Source of the DNA: Bryobacterales bacterium F-183
Lineage (GTDB): Bacteria; Acidobacteriota; Terriglobia; Bryobacterales; Bryobacteraceae
Direction: 5' to 3'
Length of the DNA stretch: 64,000 nt
Assembly (NCBI GenBank): GCA_016865505.2
Contig: AP025252.1
Span: forward strand, 434,001 to 498,000
Part shown: positions 1 through 12,691 of the stretch, in pieces
How positions within the stretch are numbered: the first letter of the stretch is position 1
How the letters are laid out: each line of letters opens with the position of its first letter
Notes under the pieces: model-generated
Told to the model about the DNA's origin: nothing
Seen by the model: the letters and a program-made list of their open reading frames with translations, nothing else
Database searches by the model: none
Translations under genes and position numbers: made by a program

Positions 1-871
1 TCTTTTTGGCGCCGTCGAATTCATACTCGTCGGGCCCGGCCATCTTGAGCTGATAGAAGTCCACGGTGTCGATGGTGTTGACGGTACGGCCCCAGCCGGT
101 GTGGCGGTTGAAGCCGATGACTGGCACCGGGAAGCCGATTTGCGGCGCGCCGTAGAGATCGTAGCCGGGAGCGACGAGATGGACTTCCATATACGAGTAG
201 AAGTCCTCCCAGATCAGGTGGGGATTGATGATGAGCATCGGCTTGCCGCTGGCCGAGCGCGAGGCTCCGACGGCCCAGGTGTTGGATCCGGCGGCGGCGA
301 GAGGTTCCGTGAGGTTGGGGTCCAGAAGTTCCGCGCGCTGCTTGCGGAGTAGGCCTGCGGTTTCGCTACGCAGGCGCGCTTGCGAGCCCATGTACATGAA
401 GTGGACGGCGCGGAGAGTGTGCTGTACGACGTCGACGCCAGAGACCGGGAGTACGGCACGGTACTGCGGGCTCGCGTGATTGGGATGGGCCTTGGCGTAA
501 TCGTTGATGCCTTTGGCAAAGGCGTCGAGATTCTTGCGGAACTTGGGGTCCTGCGATTTGTACCACTTCTGCGCGAGTTCGGGGACTTCGTTGGTGTGTA
601 CCCAACGGTCGAGGTCGAGGCGGGCTTTGTCTTCGCCCCAGTATTCCGAGGCGCGGCCGCGTGATTCGCCGTACAGGCGGAGGAGGAGGTCGGCCTGGTT
701 GTGCATCTGCGCCCAGCCGTGGGCGTAGAACATGTTTTCGATGGAGTCGGCGAAGATGTGCGGGACACCGTACTTGTCCCAGAGGATTTCCGTCTTCGGC
801 GCGGCTTGCGAGAGTACAGCAGCAGCAGCGCCGAAGACGAGGAAGGAAGCAAGGGCGGGTGTTTTTCGCAT
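1..871 (-). CDS. Penicillin acylase family protein (3' end outside window)
   Basis: N-terminal nucleophile amidohydrolase of the penicillin/acyl-homoserine-lactone acylase family, which cleaves amide-linked acyl groups in the periplasm. The visible 290 residues start MRKTPALASFLVFGAAAAVL, a Sec signal peptide, followed by the alpha-chain motif KYGVPHIFA and HGWAQMHNQADLL. The self-cleavage site is seen as AAGSNTWAVG, making Ser196 the expected N-terminal nucleophile of the beta chain. The gene runs off the left edge, so the rest of the beta chain is missing. It starts 15 bases after the stop of the TonB receptor gene on the same strand, so the two are probably co-transcribed. Substrate cannot be told from sequence. 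The family is clear; penicillin is unlikely to be the real substrate. Confidence 0.9.
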   Translation of the reverse strand, partial: MRKTPALASFLVFGAAAAVLSQAAPKTEILWDKYGVPHIFADSIENMFYAHGWAQMHNQADLLLRLYGESRGRASEYWGEDKARLDLDRWVHTNEVPELAQKWYKSQDPKFRKNLDAFAKGINDYAKAHPNHASPQYRAVLPVSGVDVVQHTLRAVHFMYMGSQARLRSETAGLLRKQRAELLDPNLTEPLAAAGSNTWAVGASRSASGKPMLIINPHLIWEDFYSYMEVHLVAPGYDLYGAPQIGFPVPVIGFNRHTGWGRTVNTIDTVDFYQLKMAGPDEYEFDGAKK

Positions 872-886
872 CCCGCCAGTTTACCG

Positions 887-3800
887 CTAGAAGATGACCT
901 TGAGAGCGAAGCGGGCCTGGCGTTCGCCGCCCGCGCCGAGGATTTCCGTGTAGCCGTTCAACACGCTGACCGTGCCATCGGGGTTACGAGAGGCGGCAGA
1001 GACCGTCGTGCCCGGGTTGCTGAACTGCGGGGTGTTGGTGGCACCGAACATTTCTGCACGGAACTGGAGCGACACCTTTTCTACGATCTTGAAGGTACGG
1101 AAGACGCTGGCGTCGAGGTTGAAGAAGCCGGGTCCACGCAGGATGTTGCGGCCCGTGTTGCCAAAGCGTACGGCGGTGACCGGTGCGAAGGCGTTGGGGT
1201 CGAAGTACGATTCGTTGCGGCCATGTCCGCCGATGATGCGTACCTGCGAGACGACCTGATCGGCGGTCTGCGTATTGCCGGGGGAATCGACAGAGTTGCC
1301 GGCGGTGCCGATGGTGAACGGGGTGCCGCTCATACGGCTCATGATCCCGTTGATCTGCCAGCCACCGGCGAGGACGTTGCCGATGCCGCTTTGCAGGAAC
1401 TGCTTGCCTTTGCCGAAGGGGAGTTCCCAATTGCCGTACACCTGGAAGTTGTGCGGACGGTCAAAGCTGGCGCGTGCGCGGTTGCGTTCCCACATGGACA
1501 CCATCTGCCAGGTGAGCCCCGAGTCATTGTTGTCGGCGTAGCTCATGGAGGTGGACCAGGTGTAGCTGATGCCGAAGCTGCTGGAACCCATGCGCTTGTT
1601 GAGCATGGTTTGGAGTGAGTCGTACTGCGACGTCTTGAAGGGTTGCGTTTGGTTGATGTTGGCGATACGACCGGTGCGTGCGAAGAGGGCACGTCCGGCG
1701 TTGCCACCGCCCACCTGCTGGGAGGCGTTGAGGTTGACGACGGCTGTCTGGCGGATGGCGCGCGAGGCAACATAGCCAGCCTGGACAGTGAAGCCGCCGA
1801 AGATTTCACGCTGTAGCGTGGCGTTCCAGGATTGGATGTAGCCACGGTTGTAGACCTGCGGGAAGGTGACGGTGCCGACGGCAAGTGGAAGGTCGATGGT
1901 GCCCTGGCTGAGGTCGGGTCCGACGACGGCTGGGATGCCGGTGCGCAGGCTGCCCGCCGCCTGGAAGGACGAGGGACCAGAGAACTGCGAGGAGATCGTG
2001 GCCGGGTACGCGTCGCGAATAGCGCGGAAGCTGTTGGGGTCGATACTGATGCCGTAGCCGGCGCGGAGGACGGTACGGTCGTTCAGGCGGTACGCCATGC
2101 CGAAGCGAGGCGCGATTTGTCCCTTGCCGGTGTCGACGCCGGTGTCGGTGGGTACGTTGCCGAGTCCACCGATGAGCACTTTGTCGAGAGTCGGGTCATA
2201 GCGTTCGACGCCGCGATGGTCGCGAGTGGCGAAGGGATAGTATTCGTACCGCATGCCGTAGTTGATGGTGAGCTTGCGGTTGACCTGCCAGTTGTCGCGG
2301 GCGTAGAAGCCATAGCCGGGCATGCGTACAGCGGCGGGGTTGATGTACTGGACGTCTTTGCCCATGCCCTGCGCGAGGCCCAGCAACCAGTCGCCCCAGC
2401 CGTTGTAGAGATTGGGGGCTGCGCCACCGCGCACGGCCGTCAAGCCGCCGGTGAAGTTGAAGCCGCCGCGAGGTCCGAAAGCGGCCTGGGGTTGGAAGTG
2501 GTTGATCGTGTAATAGGTGTACTCACCGCCGAAGCGGAGCGAGTGGGACCCGCGTACGACGCCGACGTTGCCGGCGAAGACCCACTGGTTGTCGCGGAAC
2601 AGGAAGGGGTTGGAGACGTTGGGATTGCCGAGCGAGGAGAAGCCGCTGATGGCGAAGCGGGGGTAGCCGCCCTGCAGACGGTCCGAACCGTTGGTGCCGG
2701 GGATGTTCAGTTCGTCCGTACCGTAGTTCTTGTCGATGTCGACGTTCTCGGCGCCGAGGCGCTGGCGGGTGAAGCCGGCGCTGCCGTCCACCAGGATGGT
2801 TGGCGAGACGGTGTAGGTGCCACCGAGGCCGACGCTCTGGATACGGCTGGGGGCGCGTCCGGGCTGACCACCGGCGAGGGCGTCGCCACCGGCAGCACCG
2901 AGCGAGGGCGGGTCAAAGATCAGTGCGGGCGAGATGCTGTAGCGGCCGAAGACTGAGCTTTTGCTCGAGGGGTTGTAGTTGATCTTGATGTCCGCATTCT
3001 GGCGGTTGAATTCGTAAACGCCACCGGCGAGGAAGTTGTTGGTGGGGCCGGGGATGTCGGGTTGCGGAATCAGCGCGTTCATCTTGACCACAGCGGGATC
3101 GATGCGCGAGGTGGGGATCACGCCGCCGGCAAACAATTGACGGTTGGAACCGTCGGCGTTGCCCGTGGTGGGGTCATAGAGGACAGCGCCGGTGCCTGCA
3201 AAGTTGCCGGTGCGGAGAGCCGCTGTGGGCAAGGTACGGAAGGCTGTTGCGACCTGGCGGCGAGTGGTGCGTTCCCAATCGGCAAAGAAGAAGAGCTTGT
3301 TCTTTTTGATGGGACCGCCGATGGTGCCGCCGAACTGATTGAAGATGTTTTTGGGCGCGCGGTTGGGGTCGCCGGTGCAGGAGTAGAGGCAGTAAAAGTA
3401 ATTGCGCGCCTTCATGACGCTGTTGGTGTGGAACTCGTGGGCGGTGCCGTGGAACTGATTCGTACCGCTCTTGATGGCGACGTTGACGGCTGCGCCGCCC
3501 GCCATGCCCTGTTCGGCGTCAAAGCTGTTGGTTACGATGTTGACCGTCTCAACTGCGTCCTGCGGGGGGACGTACGCGACGATGTGGGGCAGCCAGGGGT
3601 AGCTGATGGTGGCGCCGTCGAGACGCGTATTGGTGTTCGAATACGACACGCCGTTGACGTTGCTGACCAAGGCTCGCTGCGGATTGCCGGCGTCCGAGTG
3701 CGCTTCGGCGGGCGGCGAGAAGCCGGGGATGGTCTTGTAGATCTGCTGGAAGTTGCGGCCTGCGGCGATGGGCAGGCTCGAGATCTGCGATTGGCCGAGT

Positions 3801-4198
3801 TGTACGTTGACGTCGGCGCGGTCCGTCTGCAAGGTTGCCATGGCGGCGTTGATGCTGACGGATTCCGAAACTTGCGCCACCTGCATTTTGACGTCGGCAC
3901 GGCGTACGGTGTTGGTGGTGATTTCGACGCTTTCGAGCTTTACCTTGCCGAAGGATGCGGCGGTGATGTTGACCGTATACAGACCGGGCTGGAGATCGCG
4001 GAAGGCGTAGGCGCCGCGGTCATCGGTGAGCGTGTCTCTGGTGATGCCGGTGGAGTTGTTGACGGCTTCGACCTTGGCGCCAGGAATGGCAGCGTCAGAA
4101 ACGTCAGTGACATTGCCGGTCAAAGATCCGTACAGCACCTGTGCGGATAACAAAGACGGGGCGAGCGAAATGGCGCAAAGCGCAAGGAACACACGCAT
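887..4198 (-). CDS. TonB-dependent receptor, Oar-like, with carboxypeptidase-regulatory domain
   Basis: Outer-membrane receptor of about 1103 residues, probably importing an oligosaccharide or peptide with TonB energy. The start MRVFLALCAISLAP is chosen because GGGAGGG lies 7 bases upstream; an in-frame ATG 21 bases earlier lacks this. Order: signal peptide (1-20), carboxypeptidase-regulatory-like beta sandwich (about 22-105, GSLTGNVTDVSDAAIPGAKV), plug (about 115-260), then a long beta barrel with many aromatic-rich strands, ending in the outer-membrane signature ALKVIF with terminal Phe. This architecture is typical of the large expanded Oar-like receptor family in Acidobacteriota. It lies upstream of the acylase gene and is divergent from the small monooxygenase at 4280. 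Ligand unknown. Confidence 0.93.
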   Translation of the reverse strand: MRVFLALCAISLAPSLLSAQVLYGSLTGNVTDVSDAAIPGAKVEAVNNSTGITRDTLTDDRGAYAFRDLQPGLYTVNITAASFGKVKLESVEITTNTVRRADVKMQVAQVSESVSINAAMATLQTDRADVNVQLGQSQISSLPIAAGRNFQQIYKTIPGFSPPAEAHSDAGNPQRALVSNVNGVSYSNTNTRLDGATISYPWLPHIVAYVPPQDAVETVNIVTNSFDAEQGMAGGAAVNVAIKSGTNQFHGTAHEFHTNSVMKARNYFYCLYSCTGDPNRAPKNIFNQFGGTIGGPIKKNKLFFFADWERTTRRQVATAFRTLPTAALRTGNFAGTGAVLYDPTTGNADGSNRQLFAGGVIPTSRIDPAVVKMNALIPQPDIPGPTNNFLAGGVYEFNRQNADIKINYNPSSKSSVFGRYSISPALIFDPPSLGAAGGDALAGGQPGRAPSRIQSVGLGGTYTVSPTILVDGSAGFTRQRLGAENVDIDKNYGTDELNIPGTNGSDRLQGGYPRFAISGFSSLGNPNVSNPFLFRDNQWVFAGNVGVVRGSHSLRFGGEYTYYTINHFQPQAAFGPRGGFNFTGGLTAVRGGAAPNLYNGWGDWLLGLAQGMGKDVQYINPAAVRMPGYGFYARDNWQVNRKLTINYGMRYEYYPFATRDHRGVERYDPTLDKVLIGGLGNVPTDTGVDTGKGQIAPRFGMAYRLNDRTVLRAGYGISIDPNSFRAIRDAYPATISSQFSGPSSFQAAGSLRTGIPAVVGPDLSQGTIDLPLAVGTVTFPQVYNRGYIQSWNATLQREIFGGFTVQAGYVASRAIRQTAVVNLNASQQVGGGNAGRALFARTGRIANINQTQPFKTSQYDSLQTMLNKRMGSSSFGISYTWSTSMSYADNNDSGLTWQMVSMWERNRARASFDRPHNFQVYGNWELPFGKGKQFLQSGIGNVLAGGWQINGIMSRMSGTPFTIGTAGNSVDSPGNTQTADQVVSQVRIIGGHGRNESYFDPNAFAPVTAVRFGNTGRNILRGPGFFNLDASVFRTFKIVEKVSLQFRAEMFGATNTPQFSNPGTTVSAASRNPDGTVSVLNGYTEILGAGGERQARFALKVIF

Positions 4199-4279
4199 AT
4201 TGAAACCCTCCCAAAGCAAAGTGGCGAGCGGAACTAGCGGTGAAGTCTATCATATTGAGCTGTCCAGTACTATGAGGGA

Positions 4280-4573
4280 ATGCAAAAGATTGATGTGGTT
4301 GCTCACATACACGCAGCGGAAGGCAATGAGGCGCTGGTACGCGAGGTATTGGAAGGGTTTGTCGGTCCGACGCGCGCCGAAGACGGATGCCTGCGGTACG
4401 ACCTGTTTCAGGACATCAGCGACCCGTTAAAGTTCACCTTTATCGAAGAGTGGACGACAGAAGCGGCGTTGGACAAGCATGGGCAGTCCGCACACATCCT
4501 GGCCGGGCGCGCGAAGTTGGAAGGAAAGCTGAGCGGACCGAGCTGGGTGCAAAGAGCGCGACGAATTCTGTAG
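4280..4573 (+). CDS. Antibiotic biosynthesis monooxygenase (ABM) domain protein, YgiN-like
   Basis: Small cytoplasmic protein of 97 residues made of a single ferredoxin-like ABM fold, the family of quinol monooxygenases such as YgiN. Visible family features are the start VVAHIHAAEGNEALVREVLEGF, the central GCLRYDLFQD strand and FTFIEEWTTEAALDKHGQSAH, with the His-rich helix that usually closes the active site. TGAGGGA precedes the ATG closely and acts as ribosome binding site. These proteins work as dimers without cofactor and either oxidise quinols or scavenge electrophiles; the actual substrate is unknown. It stands alone between the divergent TonB receptor gene and the large glycosidase gene 48 bases downstream. 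Confidence 0.88.
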   Translation: MQKIDVVAHIHAAEGNEALVREVLEGFVGPTRAEDGCLRYDLFQDISDPLKFTFIEEWTTEAALDKHGQSAHILAGRAKLEGKLSGPSWVQRARRIL

Positions 4574-4621
4574 CATCATTAATGCAGGCCGTCACCGCGC
4601 CGCGGCTGAGGAGGGGACCCC

Positions 4622-7600
4622 ATGTCCAAACGATTGCCTTTGCTGGCAGCGGTGTTGTTGTCTGCAGTCTTCCCGGCCTTTGGCCAAGTCAATACGTGCA
4701 AGTTGCGTTTAGCGGATCAGGCCGATAACGGTCGCGGGTACCTGCTGTACCTGGAAGCGTTTGAATCCAACGCGGCGCAACCGTGCCGGATGTCGAGCGC
4801 GCGGTTGGTGTTGGCGCTGGGCAACAACGGATCGTTTCAATACGCAGTGGTTCCGTTTTCCAACTGGCAGCAGGACGTGACGTACCAGGCCGTGGTGACC
4901 GTCGCCAATGGCAATGCGAACGTGGTGCTGAACGGGCAGCAACTGTACTCGGGTCCGCTGCCCTTTTCGCCTGCCAACAATCAACCGGTGTACGGCAATC
5001 GGGTGATTGCGTCCGAAGGTGGCGACACCGAACTGTTTTGGGAAAACATTTCCACCAGCATCACCAATGGGTCGAACGGTACAACCATCACGCCTCCCAC
5101 ATTGGCGCTGCAGTTGTTTGAACGCCTGCGTGGCACGTTGAGCTTTATCACCGTCGACCCTCTGCAGCCGCTGAGCATCAACGCGCAGTTCCGCTTTGTT
5201 CAAAAGCCTTTGGTGTCGTCGCTGACTCCGTTTGTGGATCGCTACGGGCAGAGCCGGCATGCTTCATACACCGAGAAGCTAACGGCCGACGGGCAGTTTG
5301 CGTCGCGCAATTCTGACGAGATTTCGCGCAATACGACGTGGCTATCGCAGGTAGATACCGATGTGTACGGCGCGCCGAATTCCCCGCCCTGGACGGATCA
5401 GGCTACCGGATACTATCGCGTCAAGAAGATCAACAACTACTGGTGGCTGCTATCGCCCGAAGGCAAGCCGGTGTTCTTTGTGGGTTTGGACGGCGTACCG
5501 GCGATTTACGATCCTCTGGCCGCCAGCACGGTGTACGCGGGCCGCGAGAATCTGTTTGAGCAATTGCCCACGATTCGCGATACGCCGCAGTCCCGGGCGT
5601 ACTTTTACAACTCGAACCTTGCGACGAAGTACGGGTCGGCGTGGGAGACATCGCACTGGCAGAGATCGCTCGACCGGTTGCGCGCGTGGGGCTTTTCGGG
5701 TGCAGGCAAGTGGAAGTCCCAAGTACCGACGGGTGTCGCCCCGAGTCTGCCGCGTAGCGGTGTGACGCCGGAGATCCCGGTGATCCCGGTGTGGACCTTT
5801 GGTACGCAGATCGGCACGGCACCGGGCATTGACGGTACGGTGATCGGGTTCCCGGACGTGTTCAATCCCACCGTGGTGGCGGCGTTTGAACAGTTCATTC
5901 GCAACCAGATTGGATCGCGCACGACGGAAATGAGCGTCGTGGGATGGTCTTTGGGCAATGAGATCCACGGCATTGTGACATCGGCCAACATCCGCGCGAT
6001 GCTGGTGCAGCCCAATCAGACTGCCGATACGGCCAAGGCGAAGATGATTGATCACATCATCGCTTCGGTGTACGGCGGGAGCCCATCTGCGGCGGCACAG
6101 GCGTGGCAGATCAGCGGTGTGACGACGGCGGCGCAACTGTACGCGGCTACGTTGACCAGCGTTACGCCGTCCGATGTGAATCAGATGCGCGAGTTCTTTG
6201 AGCGCAAGCTGCATCAGACCTATTACGAAACCATCAAGCGTGTGGACGGCAACCACCTGTACTTTGGCTTCTGGATTGTGCCGAACCAGTGGGTGTCGAG
6301 CGATGATTGGCGCATCATGGCTGAGTGGACCGACGTCATCGGGTACGACCATTACGCTGTGACGCACAACCCGACGCTGTACCGCGACTTGAGCCAGGGC
6401 TTTGATAAGCCGATCTTCAACGGTGAGTTTTCGTTCCCGCCGTCGTATGGTGGGGCCCGCGGCTTTGGTACGGCATTTCCGTTTTCTCCCGGTGTCGCCA
6501 CCTTTGACGACGCGGAAGCGGCCTCGCGCTATGCGACGTTTTTGGAAAGCGCCCGGCAGGACCCGCGCTGTATCGGCGTGGCGTTCTTTATGTACATCGA
6601 CCAGATGATCACAGGTCGCGATGCGGGCAATCCGTTTGGGTTCAGCAATGAAACGCTGGTACGCGGCGAGCAGTACGCATTTGGTCTTGTCGATGTGACA
6701 GATACGCCGAAGTACACGCTGGTGGAGGCGGTGCGTAATGCGAATCGAGCAGCGACGGGCGTGCGTTTGTCGCTAACGGGTACGCCGACGGCGACGCTGT
6801 ACACCGTGCAAGTGACCGTGTCCGGCAATGGATCGGTGACCGGTACGGTGCCGTGTTCGAGTTCCTGCATTACGCAGGTGGGCGCGGGTACGGTGCTCAA
6901 TCTGAATGCAGTGGCCGGCTTGGGCGCGACGTTCCAGGGATGGTCCGGCAGTTGCCTGGGTACGGGTGCCTGCGTGATTCCGATCAACGGCGATGTGTCG
7001 ATCACAGCGGTATTCACGGGCGGCAGTGGTGGCGGAGGCGGTGGTACGCCATCGGGTCCGCTGCAGTTCCTGCCGGTGTCACCGTGCCGTTTGGTGGATA
7101 CGCGCAACGCCAACGGTCTGCTGGGTGGACCGTCGCTGGTGGGGCAGACGACGAGGTCGTTCCCGCTGTTGTTGAGTGCTTGCGGATTGCCGGGCAATGC
7201 GGCGGCGTACTCGCTGAACGTCACGGTGGTGCCGAAGGGGACGCTGGGGTACATCACGGTGTTTCCGACCGGCAGTGCGGTTCCTGTCGTGTCGACGTTG
7301 AACTCGGTGGACGGACGCATCAAGGCCAATGCCGCTGTGGTTCGTGCAGGCACCAACGGCGAGGTCAGCGTGTTTGCGACGAACGATACGGACATCGTGA
7401 TTGATGTGAATGGCGTGTTCATTCCGGCTGGTACCTCGCTGGCGGCGCAGCAGTTCTATCCGGTGACGCCGTGCCGTATTGCGGATACGCGGAATACGCA
7501 AGGTGCGTTTGGAGGTCCCGCGATTTTTGCCGGCGTGCCGCGCAACTTCCAGGTGACGGCGGCGGGATGCGGAATTCCGGCCAATGCGACTGCGTTTGCG

Positions 7601-8212
7601 TTGAACGTGACGGCGGTGCCGCTGGGTCCGCTGGGGTACGTGACGGTGTGGCCGGCTGGAACATCGCAACCGACGGTGTCCACGTTGAACGCATTGACGG
7701 GTACGATCACGGCGAACGCGGCTGTGGTGCCTTCCGGTTTGAGCGGCACCATCAGCGTGTTTGCGAACTCCACTACGCACCTGATTCTGGACATCACCGG
7801 GTACTTTGGTCCGCCGGGAGCGGCGAATGGACTGAACTTCTTTTCGCTGAATCCGTGCCGCGTGATGGATACGCGATTGCCAAACGGGCAGTTGCAAGGT
7901 CCGATCATCGCGGGTGGCGAGACCCGGTTTGTACCCGTGACGTTTGGCAGTTGCAACGTGCCAAGTACGGCGCAGGCGTACTCGTTGAATGCCGGCGTGA
8001 TTCCCGAATCGTCGCTGGGTTATCTGACGTTGTGGCCTACGGGCGCGGCGCAGCCTACTGTGTCGACGTTGAATGCAGTAGACGGCGCGATTACGTCGAA
8101 CGCGGCGTTTGTACCCGCTGGGGTGAACGGCATCGTGTCGGCGTTTGTGAACAACACGACGCACTTGTTCCTGGATATCAACGGGTACTTCGCGGGTACC
8201 GGCACCAATTAG
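4622..8212 (+). CDS. Secreted agarase-like glycoside hydrolase with InlB-like and triple PCR-DTR repeats
   Basis: Large extracellular protein of 1196 residues. A strong GAGGAGGGG precedes the ATG and a signal peptide ends near FPAFGQ. Residues 30-200 look like a beta-sandwich. Residues 265-715 form a clan GH-A (beta/alpha)8 glycosidase; WWLLSPEGKPVFFVGLD resembles the entry strand of GH50/GH86 agarase-like enzymes. Predicted acid/base Glu447 (SLGNEI) and nucleophile Glu602 (FNGEFS) are both present. Residues about 726-800 form a Cys-containing InlB-B-like repeat ending in a Gly-rich linker. Three tandem repeats of about 128 residues follow, beginning near 814, 944 and 1071. The exact GH family and polysaccharide are inferred only. 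The stop codon overlaps that of the next gene by 4 bases. Confidence 0.8.
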   Translation: MSKRLPLLAAVLLSAVFPAFGQVNTCKLRLADQADNGRGYLLYLEAFESNAAQPCRMSSARLVLALGNNGSFQYAVVPFSNWQQDVTYQAVVTVANGNANVVLNGQQLYSGPLPFSPANNQPVYGNRVIASEGGDTELFWENISTSITNGSNGTTITPPTLALQLFERLRGTLSFITVDPLQPLSINAQFRFVQKPLVSSLTPFVDRYGQSRHASYTEKLTADGQFASRNSDEISRNTTWLSQVDTDVYGAPNSPPWTDQATGYYRVKKINNYWWLLSPEGKPVFFVGLDGVPAIYDPLAASTVYAGRENLFEQLPTIRDTPQSRAYFYNSNLATKYGSAWETSHWQRSLDRLRAWGFSGAGKWKSQVPTGVAPSLPRSGVTPEIPVIPVWTFGTQIGTAPGIDGTVIGFPDVFNPTVVAAFEQFIRNQIGSRTTEMSVVGWSLGNEIHGIVTSANIRAMLVQPNQTADTAKAKMIDHIIASVYGGSPSAAAQAWQISGVTTAAQLYAATLTSVTPSDVNQMREFFERKLHQTYYETIKRVDGNHLYFGFWIVPNQWVSSDDWRIMAEWTDVIGYDHYAVTHNPTLYRDLSQGFDKPIFNGEFSFPPSYGGARGFGTAFPFSPGVATFDDAEAASRYATFLESARQDPRCIGVAFFMYIDQMITGRDAGNPFGFSNETLVRGEQYAFGLVDVTDTPKYTLVEAVRNANRAATGVRLSLTGTPTATLYTVQVTVSGNGSVTGTVPCSSSCITQVGAGTVLNLNAVAGLGATFQGWSGSCLGTGACVIPINGDVSITAVFTGGSGGGGGGTPSGPLQFLPVSPCRLVDTRNANGLLGGPSLVGQTTRSFPLLLSACGLPGNAAAYSLNVTVVPKGTLGYITVFPTGSAVPVVSTLNSVDGRIKANAAVVRAGTNGEVSVFATNDTDIVIDVNGVFIPAGTSLAAQQFYPVTPCRIADTRNTQGAFGGPAIFAGVPRNFQVTAAGCGIPANATAFALNVTAVPLGPLGYVTVWPAGTSQPTVSTLNALTGTITANAAVVPSGLSGTISVFANSTTHLILDITGYFGPPGAANGLNFFSLNPCRVMDTRLPNGQLQGPIIAGGETRFVPVTFGSCNVPSTAQAYSLNAGVIPESSLGYLTLWPTGAAQPTVSTLNAVDGAITSNAAFVPAGVNGIVSAFVNNTTHLFLDINGYFAGTGTN
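7061..8209 (+). repeat. Three tandem about 128-residue repeats at the C-terminus of the glycosidase
   Basis: Within the glycosidase gene, the same module occurs three times, beginning around 7061, 7451 and 7832. Each copy starts with the pattern F.P..PCR..DTR, has a middle CG(L/I)P or CNVP, then AYSLNV or AFALNV, LGY.T(V/L)(W/F)P.G, VSTLN, N.A.V and ends V.D.NG.F. Similar modules follow catalytic domains in secreted enzymes of acidobacteria and actinobacteria; their role (carbohydrate binding, surface attachment or spacing) is not established. Two conserved Cys per copy suggest a disulfide. Confidence 0.85.
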
Positions 8213-8922
8213 TTGCCCAGAGCTTTGTGGAAGGGGTTGAAGTCGGTGTTGTAGTCGTACGAGTCGACCCCTTCCGCACGCTTCAATGTGTTCACCACCC
8301 AGTACGTCAGAGGCGTCGCACAGATCTCGTAGATCACCTTGAACGAATAGCTGGTGATGATGAGTTCGATCAGCGACGAAAGCGTGAGCGTGCTGGAGAA
8401 GGCGAGCGAGAGGAAGACTGTCGTGTCCACCAACTGGCCGACGACCGTGGAGCCGATGGTGCGCATCCACAAATGCTTGCCGGAGGTGAAGACCTTCATG
8501 CGGGCCATGGTGTACGAGTTGGCGAACTCACCGCACCAATACGCGATGAGGCTGGCGCCCACCATTTTGGGTACGAAGCCGAAGATCGCAGCGTAAGCTT
8601 CCTGATTCTTCCATTCGGGATGTGGCGGTAGCGCGACCAGGATGAGCCCGATGGCGCTCATCAGAAATGAACAAAGAAAGCCCAACCAAATCGCACGGCG
8701 CGAGGCGGCGTAGCCGTAGACTTCTGTAAAAACGTCTCCAAAAATGTAGGTGACCGGGAACAACAGGTTGGCGCCGCCAATGGAGAATCCCCAGATCAGG
8801 CAGAGCTTTTGGCCCATGACGTTTGAGATGAGAAGGATGGCTACGAAGAAGGTGAGGAGCGTGGAAAGGTAGCGGTACTGGCGGAGGTCGAGGGCTTGCT
8901 CTTTGGAGGGGAGATCGGGCAT
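8209..8922 (-). CDS. yhhQ: Queuosine precursor transporter (YhhQ/DUF165 family)
   Basis: Inner-membrane protein of 237 residues with about six transmembrane helices. YhhQ proteins import queuosine precursors (preQ0/preQ1) that are inserted into the tRNA wobble position. Family signatures visible are ISNVMGQKL in helix 1, FPVTYIFGDVFTEVYGY after helix 2, AYWCGEFANSYTMARMK and the C-terminal GSTVVGQLVDTTVFLSLAF helix. The length matches the family. It converges with the glycosidase gene and shares the bases TTAG with its stop. The next gene to its right, at 8952, is divergent. No queuosine biosynthesis gene is visible in the window. Confidence 0.93.
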   Translation of the reverse strand: MPDLPSKEQALDLRQYRYLSTLLTFFVAILLISNVMGQKLCLIWGFSIGGANLLFPVTYIFGDVFTEVYGYAASRRAIWLGFLCSFLMSAIGLILVALPPHPEWKNQEAYAAIFGFVPKMVGASLIAYWCGEFANSYTMARMKVFTSGKHLWMRTIGSTVVGQLVDTTVFLSLAFSSTLTLSSLIELIITSYSFKVIYEICATPLTYWVVNTLKRAEGVDSYDYNTDFNPFHKALGN

Positions 8923-8951
8923 GAGTCAGCTTTGATGATAATGGATGAGAT

Positions 8952-11303
<2,352 letters not shown>

Positions 11304-11307
11304 CTTA

Positions 11308-11313
11308 TATAAT
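11308..11313 (+). promoter_or_regulatory. Probable -10 box upstream of the Gfo/Idh operon
   Basis: A perfect TATAAT lies 5 bases after the stop of the ATPase gene and 30 bases before the ATG of the oxidoreductase gene. The best upstream hexamer is TTGGTT at 11283-11288, at a long spacing of 19. A GGAGAGGA ribosome site follows. It suggests that the sugar operon has its own promoter. Confidence 0.5.
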
Positions 11314-11342
11314 CGGTTTTCAGCCATCTGGAGAGGAATCGT

Positions 11343-12680
<1,338 letters not shown>

Positions 12681-12691
12681 CGTAAGCGCGG

